Source: Microcoleus sp. FACHB-68
Lineage (GTDB): Bacteria > Cyanobacteriota > Cyanobacteriia > Cyanobacteriales > Oscillatoriaceae
Direction of reading: 5' to 3'
Assembly: GCF_014695715.1 (NCBI RefSeq)
Contig: NZ_JACJOT010000018.1
Location: 248,001-312,000 of the forward strand
Length of the DNA stretch: 64,000 bases
Within the stretch, counting starts at the first letter, position 1, and every line of letters begins with the position of its first letter. Shown piece after piece: positions 42,846-50,983 of this stretch. Made by a program: the position numbers and the translations under genes. Under the pieces are notes generated by a model, which had not been told where the DNA came from, did no database searches, and saw nothing but the letters and a program-made list of their open reading frames with translations.

Positions 42846-44681
42846 ATGCCATCTACTTTCTCTGACATTCAAAACCATTGGGCGCAAACGCCAATTGCAC
42901 AACTAGCTGAAAAATCGATCATCAGTGGCTATCCTGATGGAAGCTTTCGTCCAAATGCTACCATTACCCGCGCCGAACTTGCTGCCCTTGTGCGTAAAGC
43001 ATTCCCGAATGCCCCAAAAATTCGGAGTGCGGTAAATTTTACCGATGTGCCCAAAACTCACTGGGCATTTGAAGCGATTTCTACCGCTTATGAAATGGGA
43101 TTTTTATCCGGATATCCGGAGGGAATTTTTAAACCAGAACAACCGCTAGAACGAACTCAAGCCTTTGTTTCTCTGGCAAATGGGCTAAAATACAGTGCCC
43201 CCACAAATTCCGCTGAAACGCTTAAAAAATATTTTGAGGATGCCGCACAAATTCCGGGTTATGCCACAAGTGCAATTGCCGCAGCCCTTCAAAACCGGCT
43301 CGTTGTCAACTATCCCAATGTGAAACAACTCAAACCTCTGCAAAATGCCACACGCGCTGAAGTTGCTGCTTTGATTTGTCAAGCTTTAAACATTGCTAAT
43401 GCCGTGCCGGTGCAATACATTGCAGGAGCTTTTGAAATTCCACCGCAATTTGATGGTGCCGGCGATTTTGCAGAGGGTATTGCCTCAATCTCAATCGGTG
43501 AGAAATACAGCTTTATCGATAAAACTGGCAAACCGCTAACCCAGCAGTTATTTGATAGTATCGGCGAGCGTTCTGAAGGATTGCAATCTGTTACCATTGG
43601 CTCAAAAGTAGGTTATATTGACACCACAGCAAAACTTGTTATTCAGCCTCAATTTGATAACGGCTCTCCCTTCTCTAATGGTTTGGCTGTCGTCATTGTT
43701 AACGATAAGTTTGGCTACATCGATCAAACAGGCAAATTTATCATTCAGCCTCAATTTGAGTTTGCTAATCCCTTTTCAAAATCTCAAGAACTCGCGTTAG
43801 TGGGACTCAATCGGAAAAGCGGCTATATCGACAAAGCCGGCAAAATTGTAATCCCGCCTCAATTTGATGAAGCAGGGCTATTTTACGAAGGGTTGGCAAA
43901 GGTAAAAATCGGCCCTCAAAACGGCTTTATCGACACCACCGGCAAAATTGTTTTTCAGACGCCAGAAGGCTCTTTTAAATCTTTTTCTGAAGGATTAGCA
44001 GCTTTTACCATTAACTCTAAAGTTGGCTATATCGACAGAACCGGAAAGGTTGTTATCGAACCTCAATTTGATACAGCAGATCCCTACCCTGAATCCTATG
44101 ACTTCTCAGAAGGGCTAGCCGTGATCCGAATGAATAACAAATTCGGTTATATTGACAAAACCGGCAAGATAGTAATTGAGCCAAAGTTTGATGGTGCTTT
44201 GCCTTTTTCTCAAGACAAAGCGGAAGTGAGATTTGAGGGAAAACGAGCGATTATTGACAAAGCCGGTAAATATTTAATCGCACCTCAATATTCCCTTAGT
44301 GAATATGAGCTTATTGGGCCTTTTTCTGAAGGGCTAGCACAAGTTTTAAAACTCTGGGAAGGTGTGGGTTACATCGATGAAACAGGGAAACTCGTCATCC
44401 CAGCACAATTTAATGGAACGGGTGTGTTTCCTGGTGATGCCCGCCATGCGCCTTATTTCAAAGGCGATGGGAAATTTTCTGAAGGATTAGCTGCCGTTGA
44501 AATTCAGCGCAAGTGGGGCTACATTGACAAGACTGGGAAAATGGTCATTCAGCCACAATATGAGGCTGCTTGGGCTTTTTCTGAAGGGCTAGCAAGAGTT
44601 AATGTGGGTGGAGAGTGGAATGGTATGCAAAACTATATTGAAGGCGGGAAATGGGGGTATATAAAACATCCCCTAAAGTAA
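42846..44681 (+). CDS. SLH-domain and WG-repeat surface protein
   Basis: A 611-aa protein. Three S-layer homology domains fill about residues 1-185: FSDIQNHWAQTPIAQLAEKS with ISGYPDGSFRPNATITRAEL, then FTDVPKTHWAFEAISTAYEM, then a weaker third. Ten complete WG-type repeats follow (about 200-600). Each has the form (W/F/Y)GYID-(K/T)TGK-(I/V)VI-PQFD, ending with a partial copy (KWGYIKHP). SLH domains bind cell-wall polysaccharide or outer-membrane porin-type anchors, while WG repeats are beta-propeller-like binding modules. No N-terminal signal peptide is visible, because the first SLH starts at residue 3. That is odd for a surface protein; an upstream in-frame start was not found. Confidence 0.92.
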   Translation: MPSTFSDIQNHWAQTPIAQLAEKSIISGYPDGSFRPNATITRAELAALVRKAFPNAPKIRSAVNFTDVPKTHWAFEAISTAYEMGFLSGYPEGIFKPEQPLERTQAFVSLANGLKYSAPTNSAETLKKYFEDAAQIPGYATSAIAAALQNRLVVNYPNVKQLKPLQNATRAEVAALICQALNIANAVPVQYIAGAFEIPPQFDGAGDFAEGIASISIGEKYSFIDKTGKPLTQQLFDSIGERSEGLQSVTIGSKVGYIDTTAKLVIQPQFDNGSPFSNGLAVVIVNDKFGYIDQTGKFIIQPQFEFANPFSKSQELALVGLNRKSGYIDKAGKIVIPPQFDEAGLFYEGLAKVKIGPQNGFIDTTGKIVFQTPEGSFKSFSEGLAAFTINSKVGYIDRTGKVVIEPQFDTADPYPESYDFSEGLAVIRMNNKFGYIDKTGKIVIEPKFDGALPFSQDKAEVRFEGKRAIIDKAGKYLIAPQYSLSEYELIGPFSEGLAQVLKLWEGVGYIDETGKLVIPAQFNGTGVFPGDARHAPYFKGDGKFSEGLAAVEIQRKWGYIDKTGKMVIQPQYEAAWAFSEGLARVNVGGEWNGMQNYIEGGKWGYIKHPLK

Positions 44682-44691
44682 GCAATTAATC

Positions 44692-44735
44692 TTTGCGAGA
44701 GTGCAATATCATTGCGTTAATTGCGCTCTCGCAAA
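44692..44735. terminator. Strong bidirectional hairpin between the SLH/WG and DUF4385 genes
   Basis: TTTGCGAGAGTGCAAT and ATTGCGCTCTCGCAAA pair over 16 bp with a single G-U-type exception and a 12-nt loop. It lies between two convergent genes and ends in A/T on both sides. A U-run is weak, but the stem is very stable. Confidence 0.8.
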
Positions 44736-44775
44736 AAATATACGAATACAAAATCTAGCAGCGTCATACGGTTAC

Positions 44776-45258
44776 CTAATCTTTAGGCCACTTGGCTAAA
44801 AGCTGAAGATATTTCTCGTTGGTTTTAGCCAACATCCATTTTTCTTTAAATATTGCTGCAGACTCCGCTTTTATCGGATCAACTTCATAGGGCAAAATAT
44901 CTTTTCTCGCTTCCTTTTGGGCTTCCTGCGAACTTTCCTTTTGAGGATTTTTCTGATATTTTTTGCCACTTTTATGATTGGCATACCGGCGGGCGCGAGT
45001 GTAACCCATTTGTAAAAACTTCCGCGCCATATCCGCCCCGACAAAATCATCCTGTTCCAGATAATTCAGAAAAATTTCATAAATTTTTTCGCTAGACTGC
45101 CGCGCAATCTCCGGAGTTTTAAACCGCCAGTGAGGAAGAATTTCAGATTTATAGGGTTCTACTAACAGCACCCCCTGTTCACCTTTGCCAACGCGGTAAA
45201 GTTCTGGGGATAAGCGAAAATCAATGGTTTTAAAATCTAAAGAGTAGTCAAACGGCAT
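44776..45258 (-). CDS. DUF4385 family protein
   Basis: A 160-aa soluble protein (162 aa if started at 45264). Family strings are DYSLDFKTIDFRLSPELYR, VGKGEQGVLLVEPYKSEILP, HWRFKTPEIARQSSEKIYEI and the ADMARKFLQMGYTRARRYAN block, followed by a Lys-rich segment. The function is unknown. It is small and basic, and the conserved Arg/Lys patch with RRYAN suggests nucleic-acid or phosphate contact, which is inference. It converges with the SLH/WG gene across the strong hairpin and is divergent from the VOC gene. Confidence 0.88.
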   Translation of the reverse strand: MPFDYSLDFKTIDFRLSPELYRVGKGEQGVLLVEPYKSEILPHWRFKTPEIARQSSEKIYEIFLNYLEQDDFVGADMARKFLQMGYTRARRYANHKSGKKYQKNPQKESSQEAQKEARKDILPYEVDPIKAESAAIFKEKWMLAKTNEKYLQLLAKWPKD

Positions 45259-45340
45259 GAGCAACTTTTATTTTTTAACGATAAACTTTAAAGTAAACGT
45301 CTCAGGTTTATTATAAATCAAAAAAGGAGCCGGCTCTGCG

Positions 45341-45811
45341 ATGGTATCTAGCCAAGCGTCCCTTACTACAGCCCTTGCCTCTGGCGATTTACGGCGTGTA
45401 CACCATATCGCTTTGAATGTACAGGATATGCAAGCTTCCCGCCACTTCTACGGCAGTATCCTTGGTTTGCATGAACTCACCGGCAATGAGGTGCCGGCAA
45501 CCCTGCGAGAATTAGTAGCAGCAGGGAAAGTTACCAATTTTGTTACCCCAGATGGCACCGTCATCGATTTATTTTGGGAACCAGATTTAACACCCCCCGA
45601 TCAAGATCCCCATCGCGCTTTTACCCGTGCCAATCACCTCGCTTTTGATATCGATCCGCAGTTATTCGATACAGCCGTTGAAGTGATTAAACAAAATCAA
45701 GTTTCAATCGATCATGGCCCAGTTACAAGACCTACCGGCAGAGGGATTTACTTTTATGATCCGGATGGATTTCTCATTGAAATTCGTTGTGATCCAGAAG
45801 CAATAATTTAA
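45341..45811 (+). CDS. VOC superfamily (glyoxalase-like) protein
   Basis: A 156-aa vicinal-oxygen-chelate protein. The first beta-alpha-beta module contains the metal-type His in RRVHHIALNVQDMQASRHFY and GSILGLHELTG. The second contains NHLAFDIDPQLFDTAVEVIK and ends with the Glu of GIYFYDPDGFLIEIRCDP. A dioxygenase, lyase or resistance role is possible; the substrate is unknown. It starts from an ATG with GGAG-type ribosome-binding site. Single gene. Confidence 0.88.
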   Translation: MVSSQASLTTALASGDLRRVHHIALNVQDMQASRHFYGSILGLHELTGNEVPATLRELVAAGKVTNFVTPDGTVIDLFWEPDLTPPDQDPHRAFTRANHLAFDIDPQLFDTAVEVIKQNQVSIDHGPVTRPTGRGIYFYDPDGFLIEIRCDPEAII

Positions 45812-45842
45812 ATCCCTCATTCATAAATTAGGGTTCTTTTTT

Positions 45843-48053
45843 TTACTTCACCGCCACCCTTGCGGCTTTGAATGTATCTTGACTTTGTGTGTCTCCCACA
45901 TATCTCCAATGCCAAGGCTCATAAGTGACACCCTGGCGGTTATTCCGTGGAAATGACAGCTCAAATCCATAAGTTTCAGCATTCGCCAGCATCCAGCGAA
46001 ACGCCGGCGTATTTTCCAAATCTGGGCTGAAATTTAGCTCAGGATGTGAGGCATCACCAATATCAATTGCGTAGCCGGTGTGATGTTCCGAATAACCGGG
46101 AGGCGCACTCACTTTAGCTCGTTCTTCTGGGGACTGCCCCCTAGCCGCTGCAGTGTCGTAAAATACAGAGCGCTGCTCTTGGATAGAGCGAAACCCAGAG
46201 ATGGGAACAAGTGTAATATTTTTTTTACCGGCAGCCGCAACCATTTCTTTAAACTTAGCCGCAGCATTTCGGCGGAGTTTCTCGCCATTTCCCACATTAA
46301 CCAACTCATTTTGTGGAGCTTCAGCGTAAGCCAAATGCCCGTATAAAACAGGTTTAGGTGCGACAGATGTAGTGGCTTTGGGTTCAAATTTCTGTGGGAT
46401 TCTGCTACTAATTGCCCACTCTATATATCCCCGTTGCGGTGGCACATATTGATGATTCACGCTCTCTCCCCAGTGCAAATGTGGCCCAGTTGTAGCAGCT
46501 CCACTGTTGCCAGTTCTTGCAAAGATTTCTCCAGCTTTATGGGTGCCGGCTTTACAAGAAGATAGATGGACAGCAGCAAAGCTTCTATCTGGAATACTCT
46601 GAGAATTGATGATAGCAGTCAATCCCCCTAAATGTGTATTAAAGCATTGAACTTTGACGGTTGCTCCCGGTAGCGCCATCGCATAAAGCGGGGTTCCAAT
46701 AGGCGTTCCCACATCAAGTCCGTTGTGATATTTGCTACAAACAGCGCAGGGTTGGGGTCTAATTCCAAAATGAGAAGCAATTCGGTAGGAACCAACCCTA
46801 TCACCGTATTTTGGGGAACTCGCTAATAAGCTTCCTGTATCAAATTTAACTGTCTTTTGATACCCACCGGCACCCAAGTAAACAGCTTTAGCACTGGCAA
46901 TTTCCACACCCTTTGGTTTCTCTGGGACGACGGGAACTTCTGGAGGAGGTGCCGGCTCAAAACTCAGCGTCAATGCTTCAGAAGATGTAGGTTGATTGGA
47001 AGCCGATAGCACCACATTTTGAACGCTATTTAACAGATTTTTATCTTCAACATCTGCCGAAGTTGAAACCAGCAACGACACATCTATACTGTCGGAATCT
47101 GGAATCCGAGCCGGCGCAGAACCCTGATCTAAAGTCGGTTCAAAACTTAGCACCATTGACTCTGATATCGATTGCGCTTGTGGTGTGGAAATCGGCTCAT
47201 CTTGACGAGCGGGTTTGCTAGGAATTGGCTGATTCACGGTGTTAACTTTACTAGAAGCAATTTGAATATTTCCCAGATTTAGCTTTAAGGCATAACTCAC
47301 TTCCCCCACTCTGCGTCCCTGATCGAGTGCGATACACTGCCACCGCCAAGCCTCTGAATAAGCTGTCAGTCCCGCCAATTGCCGCCGGTAGTGAGGTTCC
47401 CTGAGACAAATGCCGAAAAGTCCGCTAGCATCGAGCTGTCCGACTTCATTGCGAAACGCTTCCACTCGCGCATCTAATATTGCACGTTCCCCGCGTAGTC
47501 CTTTTTCCAAGGCTTTTTTATACTTTGCTGCAAATTGCCGGCCTGCAAAATTTGACTGATTCCAAATATCAGCCCCGTTAACCAGCGCTTCAATGTCAGT
47601 TTTTACGTCAATTCCTAAATCTTTTAACTTGCGCTCAACGGCGGCTGATTGGCTCTGTAAGGCTGCTAAACACCGGCGATCAGCTTCCGCAACGGTTAAG
47701 TTTAAAGCGCGGTTCCAGCTACAAAACCCGCGATTTGTGACGTGATTTCCCGGATCGATATGTCCTAGATAAAGAGAGGTGGCTTTTCCTGCCGGTGTCA
47801 GGTTGCCTTCAGCGGCTCCGATGGCGATACTGCCGGCAGATTGACGAGTGGCAAATAGCTCGGCAGCGGATAGTTTTTGCAGGATGTTTTGTGGTTTTTC
47901 TATTTCTTGAATGGGTGCCGGTGGGGGAGTTTGAATATCTGGCTCTTGAATGCTAAAATCCAGCACGATTGGGGAGCCTAATGCGGCTTGGCCGGCTCCC
48001 AATACCAGCACTAAGACTCGAACAAGAAAGTTTGTAATGATGTATCGTTTCAT
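45843..48053 (-). CDS. M23 (LytM) and M15 (VanY) double-peptidase, exported
   Basis: A 736-aa exported protein with two cell-wall hydrolase domains. The N-terminus is a signal peptide (MKRYIITNFLVRVLVLVLG, AGQAALG), followed by a long Pro/Ser-rich, partly glutamine-lined region to about residue 400. The M23 domain at about 420-540 has the metal ligands His and Asp in KYHNGLDVGTPIG (about 443-447) and H-x-H in GPHLHWGESVNH (about 523-525). The M15 D,D-carboxypeptidase domain at about 590-725 has SEHHTGYAIDIGD (about 655) and EPWHWRYVG (about 712-716). M23 cleaves peptide cross-bridges and M15 trims D-Ala, so the two activities in one chain would remodel peptidoglycan. Such a fusion is uncommon. 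Confidence 0.9.
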   Translation of the reverse strand: MKRYIITNFLVRVLVLVLGAGQAALGSPIVLDFSIQEPDIQTPPPAPIQEIEKPQNILQKLSAAELFATRQSAGSIAIGAAEGNLTPAGKATSLYLGHIDPGNHVTNRGFCSWNRALNLTVAEADRRCLAALQSQSAAVERKLKDLGIDVKTDIEALVNGADIWNQSNFAGRQFAAKYKKALEKGLRGERAILDARVEAFRNEVGQLDASGLFGICLREPHYRRQLAGLTAYSEAWRWQCIALDQGRRVGEVSYALKLNLGNIQIASSKVNTVNQPIPSKPARQDEPISTPQAQSISESMVLSFEPTLDQGSAPARIPDSDSIDVSLLVSTSADVEDKNLLNSVQNVVLSASNQPTSSEALTLSFEPAPPPEVPVVPEKPKGVEIASAKAVYLGAGGYQKTVKFDTGSLLASSPKYGDRVGSYRIASHFGIRPQPCAVCSKYHNGLDVGTPIGTPLYAMALPGATVKVQCFNTHLGGLTAIINSQSIPDRSFAAVHLSSCKAGTHKAGEIFARTGNSGAATTGPHLHWGESVNHQYVPPQRGYIEWAISSRIPQKFEPKATTSVAPKPVLYGHLAYAEAPQNELVNVGNGEKLRRNAAAKFKEMVAAAGKKNITLVPISGFRSIQEQRSVFYDTAAARGQSPEERAKVSAPPGYSEHHTGYAIDIGDASHPELNFSPDLENTPAFRWMLANAETYGFELSFPRNNRQGVTYEPWHWRYVGDTQSQDTFKAARVAVK

Positions 48054-48059
48054 TTTTGA

Positions 48060-48245
48060 GTGCTGATTTCTGAGGCGTCAAGGAAATTTCTTTTTTTAAC
48101 CACAGATGAACACAGATGAACACAGATGAGTTAACGGTTTGTGTGATATGGAAGTTGGGAAAATGCTTTTTTTTCACCACAGATGATAGGGCAGTCTGAC
48201 GTTAGCCATACATAGATGAACACAGATGGGTTAAGCAGCATCTTG
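48060..48245. repeat. Tandem AACACAGATG-type iterons
   Basis: 48100-48130 holds three AACACAGATG units, and related ACAGATG(G) copies occur at 48177-48231. This is the reverse complement of the CATCTGTGTT units at 52937 and 53990-54010. It is intergenic between the M23-M15 gene and the lipoprotein gene. Confidence 0.75.
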
Positions 48246-48278
48246 TAGGTTGAATTAAGGAAGGCTAATTTCTCCCCA

Positions 48279-48446
48279 ATGCCCCATGCCCCATGCCCCA
48301 TGCCCAATGCCCCATGCCCAATGCCCATACCTTTAGGTTGGCGAAGCCTTGCCCCATGCCCAATGCCCCATGCCCAATGCCCCATGCCCATACCTTTAGG
48401 TTGGCGAAGCCTTGCCCAATGCCCCATGCCCAATGCCCAATGCCCC
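48279..48446. repeat. STRR heptamer array with a 63-bp internal duplication
   Basis: The array is built from CCCCATG and CCCAATG heptamers. A non-heptamer block containing TACCTTTAGGTTGGCGAAGC occurs twice, at 48328 and 48391, exactly 63 bp apart. Both copies are embedded in heptamers on both sides. The array ends beside the lipoprotein stop codon. It is not a CRISPR: there are no spacers of constant length and the repeats are 7 bp. Confidence 0.95.
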
Positions 48447-48450
48447 TCTC

Positions 48451-48909
48451 TCACGGTGGCAACAACATTTGCTCAATAATTTTCTTAGAAGGTTCTACCA
48501 TTGCCCATCGACCATCGGGTTGTTTGTTGAGCAAGGCAAACCGCAGATCGTTGCCGGTGGCGATGGGTTCGCCGGCACTTCGGGGGCCGAATTTTGGTGA
48601 TGAAAGTCCGCACAAACGGAATAGGTAAACCGGCAGTTCTTCGCTGGAGAAAATGACGCAGGTTGGTTTATGTGGCTGCACTTTGCCATCAAAAGGTGCA
48701 TAGATTGCATCCCCATTTAAAGCGAGGGAAATATCGCCGAGTCCGCCTAATATTTGATGGCCGGCAAGTTCATCCCCAGGTTGCAATTCCCAAGATTGGT
48801 AAAGGGTTAGTTCTCTGGGGGGTTCTGCCGGCTGTTGCGTGCAGCCGGTGGCGATGAGTAATGCTACGGCAAGCAAGGCTCTACGAACGCTTGAAGCCAT
48901 ACCCAACAT
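48451..48909 (-). CDS. Small lipoprotein
   Basis: I choose the ATG at 48909 because a strong GAAGGAG ribosome-binding site lies 6 bp before it. This gives 152 aa with an N-terminal MASSVRRALLAVALLIATGC close behind. That is a lipobox (I-A-T-G-C), so the Cys becomes the lipid-modified N-terminus of a membrane-anchored protein of about 130 aa. The mature part has a beta-rich core (ELQPGDELAGHQILGGLGDI, DAIYAPFDGKVQPHKP) and no catalytic motif; function unknown. It overlaps the upstream gene by 29 bp on the same strand, in another frame, so the two are translationally coupled. Confidence 0.72.
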   Translation of the reverse strand: MLGMASSVRRALLAVALLIATGCTQQPAEPPRELTLYQSWELQPGDELAGHQILGGLGDISLALNGDAIYAPFDGKVQPHKPTCVIFSSEELPVYLFRLCGLSSPKFGPRSAGEPIATGNDLRFALLNKQPDGRWAMVEPSKKIIEQMLLPP

Positions 48910-49306
48910 AGGTTTCTCCTTCATAGATAATCACGAGGGATGTTTGCGGATCGAATGCTAAGGGGTAAATATCGCGAGCTGTGGTAGACCCTGCGCGAAT
49001 GTTTAAAGAAGGCAGCCGGCAGTAAGGTTCTTTGGCAATTTCTTGCACTTTGCGGCGCTGGGTGCGCTCTGGCACGCTCAAAAGTTTTGCTAATTGTTCT
49101 CGCGATAATGCCGCTTTTGGTTGCACAATTTCAGCGCAAGTTTGTGTTGGCCCTGATGAGCGTTCTCTGGGTAAATTTGCCGGGACTTTAGACAGCAAGG
49201 CGACACCGCTTAACAGCAAGGCGACAGCACCTAACACGGAACCACCGGCTACTAGATATAGCTTTTCCCGTATCTCTCCATCCGAGGATGTTTTACTTGG
49301 TGTCAT
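48881..49306 (-). CDS. Small membrane-anchored protein, unknown function
   Basis: A 141-aa protein from ATG 49306. Residues 14-38 form one membrane helix (LYLVAGGSVLGAVALLLSG). Then come a helical linker and a Cys-containing region (SSGPTQTCAEIVQPKAALSR) and a basic segment with RTQRRKVQEIAKEPYCRLPS. The C-terminal 40 residues form a small beta domain (ARDIYPLAFDPQTSLVIIYE). The two Cys residues could form a disulfide outside the membrane. Not recognised as a named family. It is the upstream partner of the lipoprotein gene with which it overlaps. Confidence 0.65.
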   Translation of the reverse strand: MTPSKTSSDGEIREKLYLVAGGSVLGAVALLLSGVALLSKVPANLPRERSSGPTQTCAEIVQPKAALSREQLAKLLSVPERTQRRKVQEIAKEPYCRLPSLNIRAGSTTARDIYPLAFDPQTSLVIIYEGETYVGYGFKRS

Positions 49307-49381
49307 ATTTAAAAAATTAGGTAGTGGGAAAACAATCAATTCCCGAATTTTTACCAATAATTAATTTTTTCCCTGATTGGT

Positions 49382-49409
49382 TTGACTGTGAATCGAATCC
49401 ATATATAAA
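49382..49409 (+). promoter_or_regulatory. Likely sigma-70-type promoter for the AAA/vWA operon
   Basis: TTGACT (49382-49387) and TATAAA (49404-49409) are 16 bp apart, about 240 bp upstream of the first gene. Both words are near consensus. It lies in the divergent region also used by the 141-aa minus-strand gene. Confidence 0.45.
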
Positions 49410-49502
49410 GGTATAAAGGATAAAAAAAGAACTGTCATTACTGTTTTATGTTTCGCCAATAAAATATTTTTAGAATCAAGATTTAGGTCTTTTTAGAGCA
49501 TA

Positions 49503-49560
49503 AATGGAGCATTAATCGAAAAATGCTTCTCTAGATGGAGCGTGAGTGAAGCGTTAATCG
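49503..49560. promoter_or_regulatory. Repeated operator-like words before the AAA/vWA operon
   Basis: The leader contains AATGGAGCATTAATCG at about 49503 and GATGGAGCGTGAGTGAAGCG followed by TTAATCG at about 49534-49560. The words TGGAGC and (A/G)AGC(A/G)TTAATCG are repeated, with about 45 bp between the TTAATCG copies. They lie between the likely promoter and the gene that encodes a DNA-binding-like N-terminus, so an autoregulatory operator is possible. Confidence 0.4.
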
Positions 49561-49647
49561 TATTTTTTTCCTTGCACTGTGTTTTAAAATAGAAGAGGGA
49601 AGTGACAAGCGTGAGTTAAAGTTGTGTGGGGGTGGGTTTCTGCGCTT

Positions 49648-50955
49648 ATGAGTAAAAAGCTGAGTCAAGAGGAAGGGTTGAGCCGGCTAGAGGCAGAGCT
49701 GAAGGCAAACGAAGATTGGAAGAAGCTGATTAGTGACGGAGATTTTGCTCAATGGTGTGGACGCGCACGCAGCACGGCTCATCGGTGGCTGAAGAAATAC
49801 GAAGAAGAAAAGTTTATTAAAATCACCACGCCTGATTGTGCCGGTCGGGACAGTAAAAAAGAAATTATTTGGGTTGGCAAACAAGAAAAACCTGTTATTT
49901 ATCCCCTCATCGGAATTGTGCCAATTGGAGATCGACGGTATATAGAACGAGCAGCCGATAAAACGTGCCGGCAAGCCTTACAAGCGGATCGCAGCAAAAA
50001 AAGCGCCATGCCGTTTATTAGAATCAAAGCCTCTCAAGGAATGGGTAAGTCTTCTTTGCTAGTTCACCTCCGGCACTTATTAGAGAAACAACCGAATCAT
50101 TTAGTTGGTTTTGTCGATTTGGGAGGCGTTGGTTTTGAACCCGAAGCGTTCACAAATTTAGATAAACTTTTACAGCGTTTTACCTATGCCATTGCTCAAT
50201 CATTCAAAGGCACGTTGAGTAACTATGATCTAGAAGATTTAAAAAAATCTTGGCGTTCCGATGTTGCTCCCGGTACAAATTGCACAGATTATTTACGAGA
50301 TCGTATTTTCTCAAAAATTAAGCAAAGCAAAACTTTAATTATTGACGGAATTGATGCAGTTTTGGGGTATGAGAAAACTCAAACACCTTTTTTAAACTTG
50401 CTGAGGACTTGGAATGAAACTGAAATGAAGGTCGTCAGTCAGGCGCAAATTGTTTGGCCAAGTATTGTTGTTGCTTATTCAACCGAAACCTATTTGGATC
50501 GAGAAATTCGCGGTTCTGTGATGCCGAATGTGGGAGATGCGGTTGAATTAGAAGAATTTAACTCGAATCAAATTTTAGAACTTGCGAATAAATATGGCTT
50601 AGAAACTTGGACAAACGCCGAAGTCAAAACTTTAAAAGCGTTAGTAGGTGGCCATCCAGCTTTAGTTAATTTGGGTCTTTATCAAATTAGTCAAAATAAC
50701 CTAAGCTTAGAAGAATTGGAACGCAAGGCTGTTCAGGCAAACGGGCCATTCGGTTCTTATTTACTGAATCATTTAGAATTGCTACAAAGAAATCAAAATT
50801 TACGTCAGTGTTTTAGCAATATTTTAAAGCAAGAACCTTGTAAAGATGAGTTTGCAAAGTTTCAGTTAGAGAAAGCCGGCTTAATTAGACAGGATGGGTT
50901 TTCCTGGGAGGTTAGGTTTGAGTTATACAAACGATATTTTCAGGAACATTTATAA
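49648..50955 (+). CDS. AAA-like (AAA_35-type) ATPase with N-terminal HTH-like region
   Basis: A 435-aa protein from ATG 49648 (MSKKLSQEEG); the GTG at 49624 is less likely. Residues about 30-62 look like a helix-turn-helix or winged-helix (FAQWCGRARSTAHRWLKKYE). An ATPase follows. The family lead-in VPIGDRRYIERAADKTCRQA and FIRIKASQGMGKSSLLVHLR contain Walker A (about 128-136), and Walker B is LIIDGID at 230-236. This fits the 'AAA-like domain' STAND-type ATPases common in multicellular cyanobacteria. The last 120 residues are helical, as in family C-terminal domains. It is the first gene of a two-gene unit; the following gene starts 28 bp after its stop. A signal-dependent regulatory role is inference. 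Confidence 0.82.
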   Translation: MSKKLSQEEGLSRLEAELKANEDWKKLISDGDFAQWCGRARSTAHRWLKKYEEEKFIKITTPDCAGRDSKKEIIWVGKQEKPVIYPLIGIVPIGDRRYIERAADKTCRQALQADRSKKSAMPFIRIKASQGMGKSSLLVHLRHLLEKQPNHLVGFVDLGGVGFEPEAFTNLDKLLQRFTYAIAQSFKGTLSNYDLEDLKKSWRSDVAPGTNCTDYLRDRIFSKIKQSKTLIIDGIDAVLGYEKTQTPFLNLLRTWNETEMKVVSQAQIVWPSIVVAYSTETYLDREIRGSVMPNVGDAVELEEFNSNQILELANKYGLETWTNAEVKTLKALVGGHPALVNLGLYQISQNNLSLEELERKAVQANGPFGSYLLNHLELLQRNQNLRQCFSNILKQEPCKDEFAKFQLEKAGLIRQDGFSWEVRFELYKRYFQEHL

Positions 50956-50983
50956 TAGTTTTAGAAGGATAATTGAGTGGCTT

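Noticed and set aside
48279-48446. CRISPR-like array
   Set aside because: Repeats are 7 bp with no constant-length spacers and no cas genes nearby; it is an STRR-type array.
48279-48628. Open frames coding for repeated MPHAPCPMPN-type peptides
   Set aside because: They arise from the heptamer repeat array and have no protein-like composition or ribosome-binding site.
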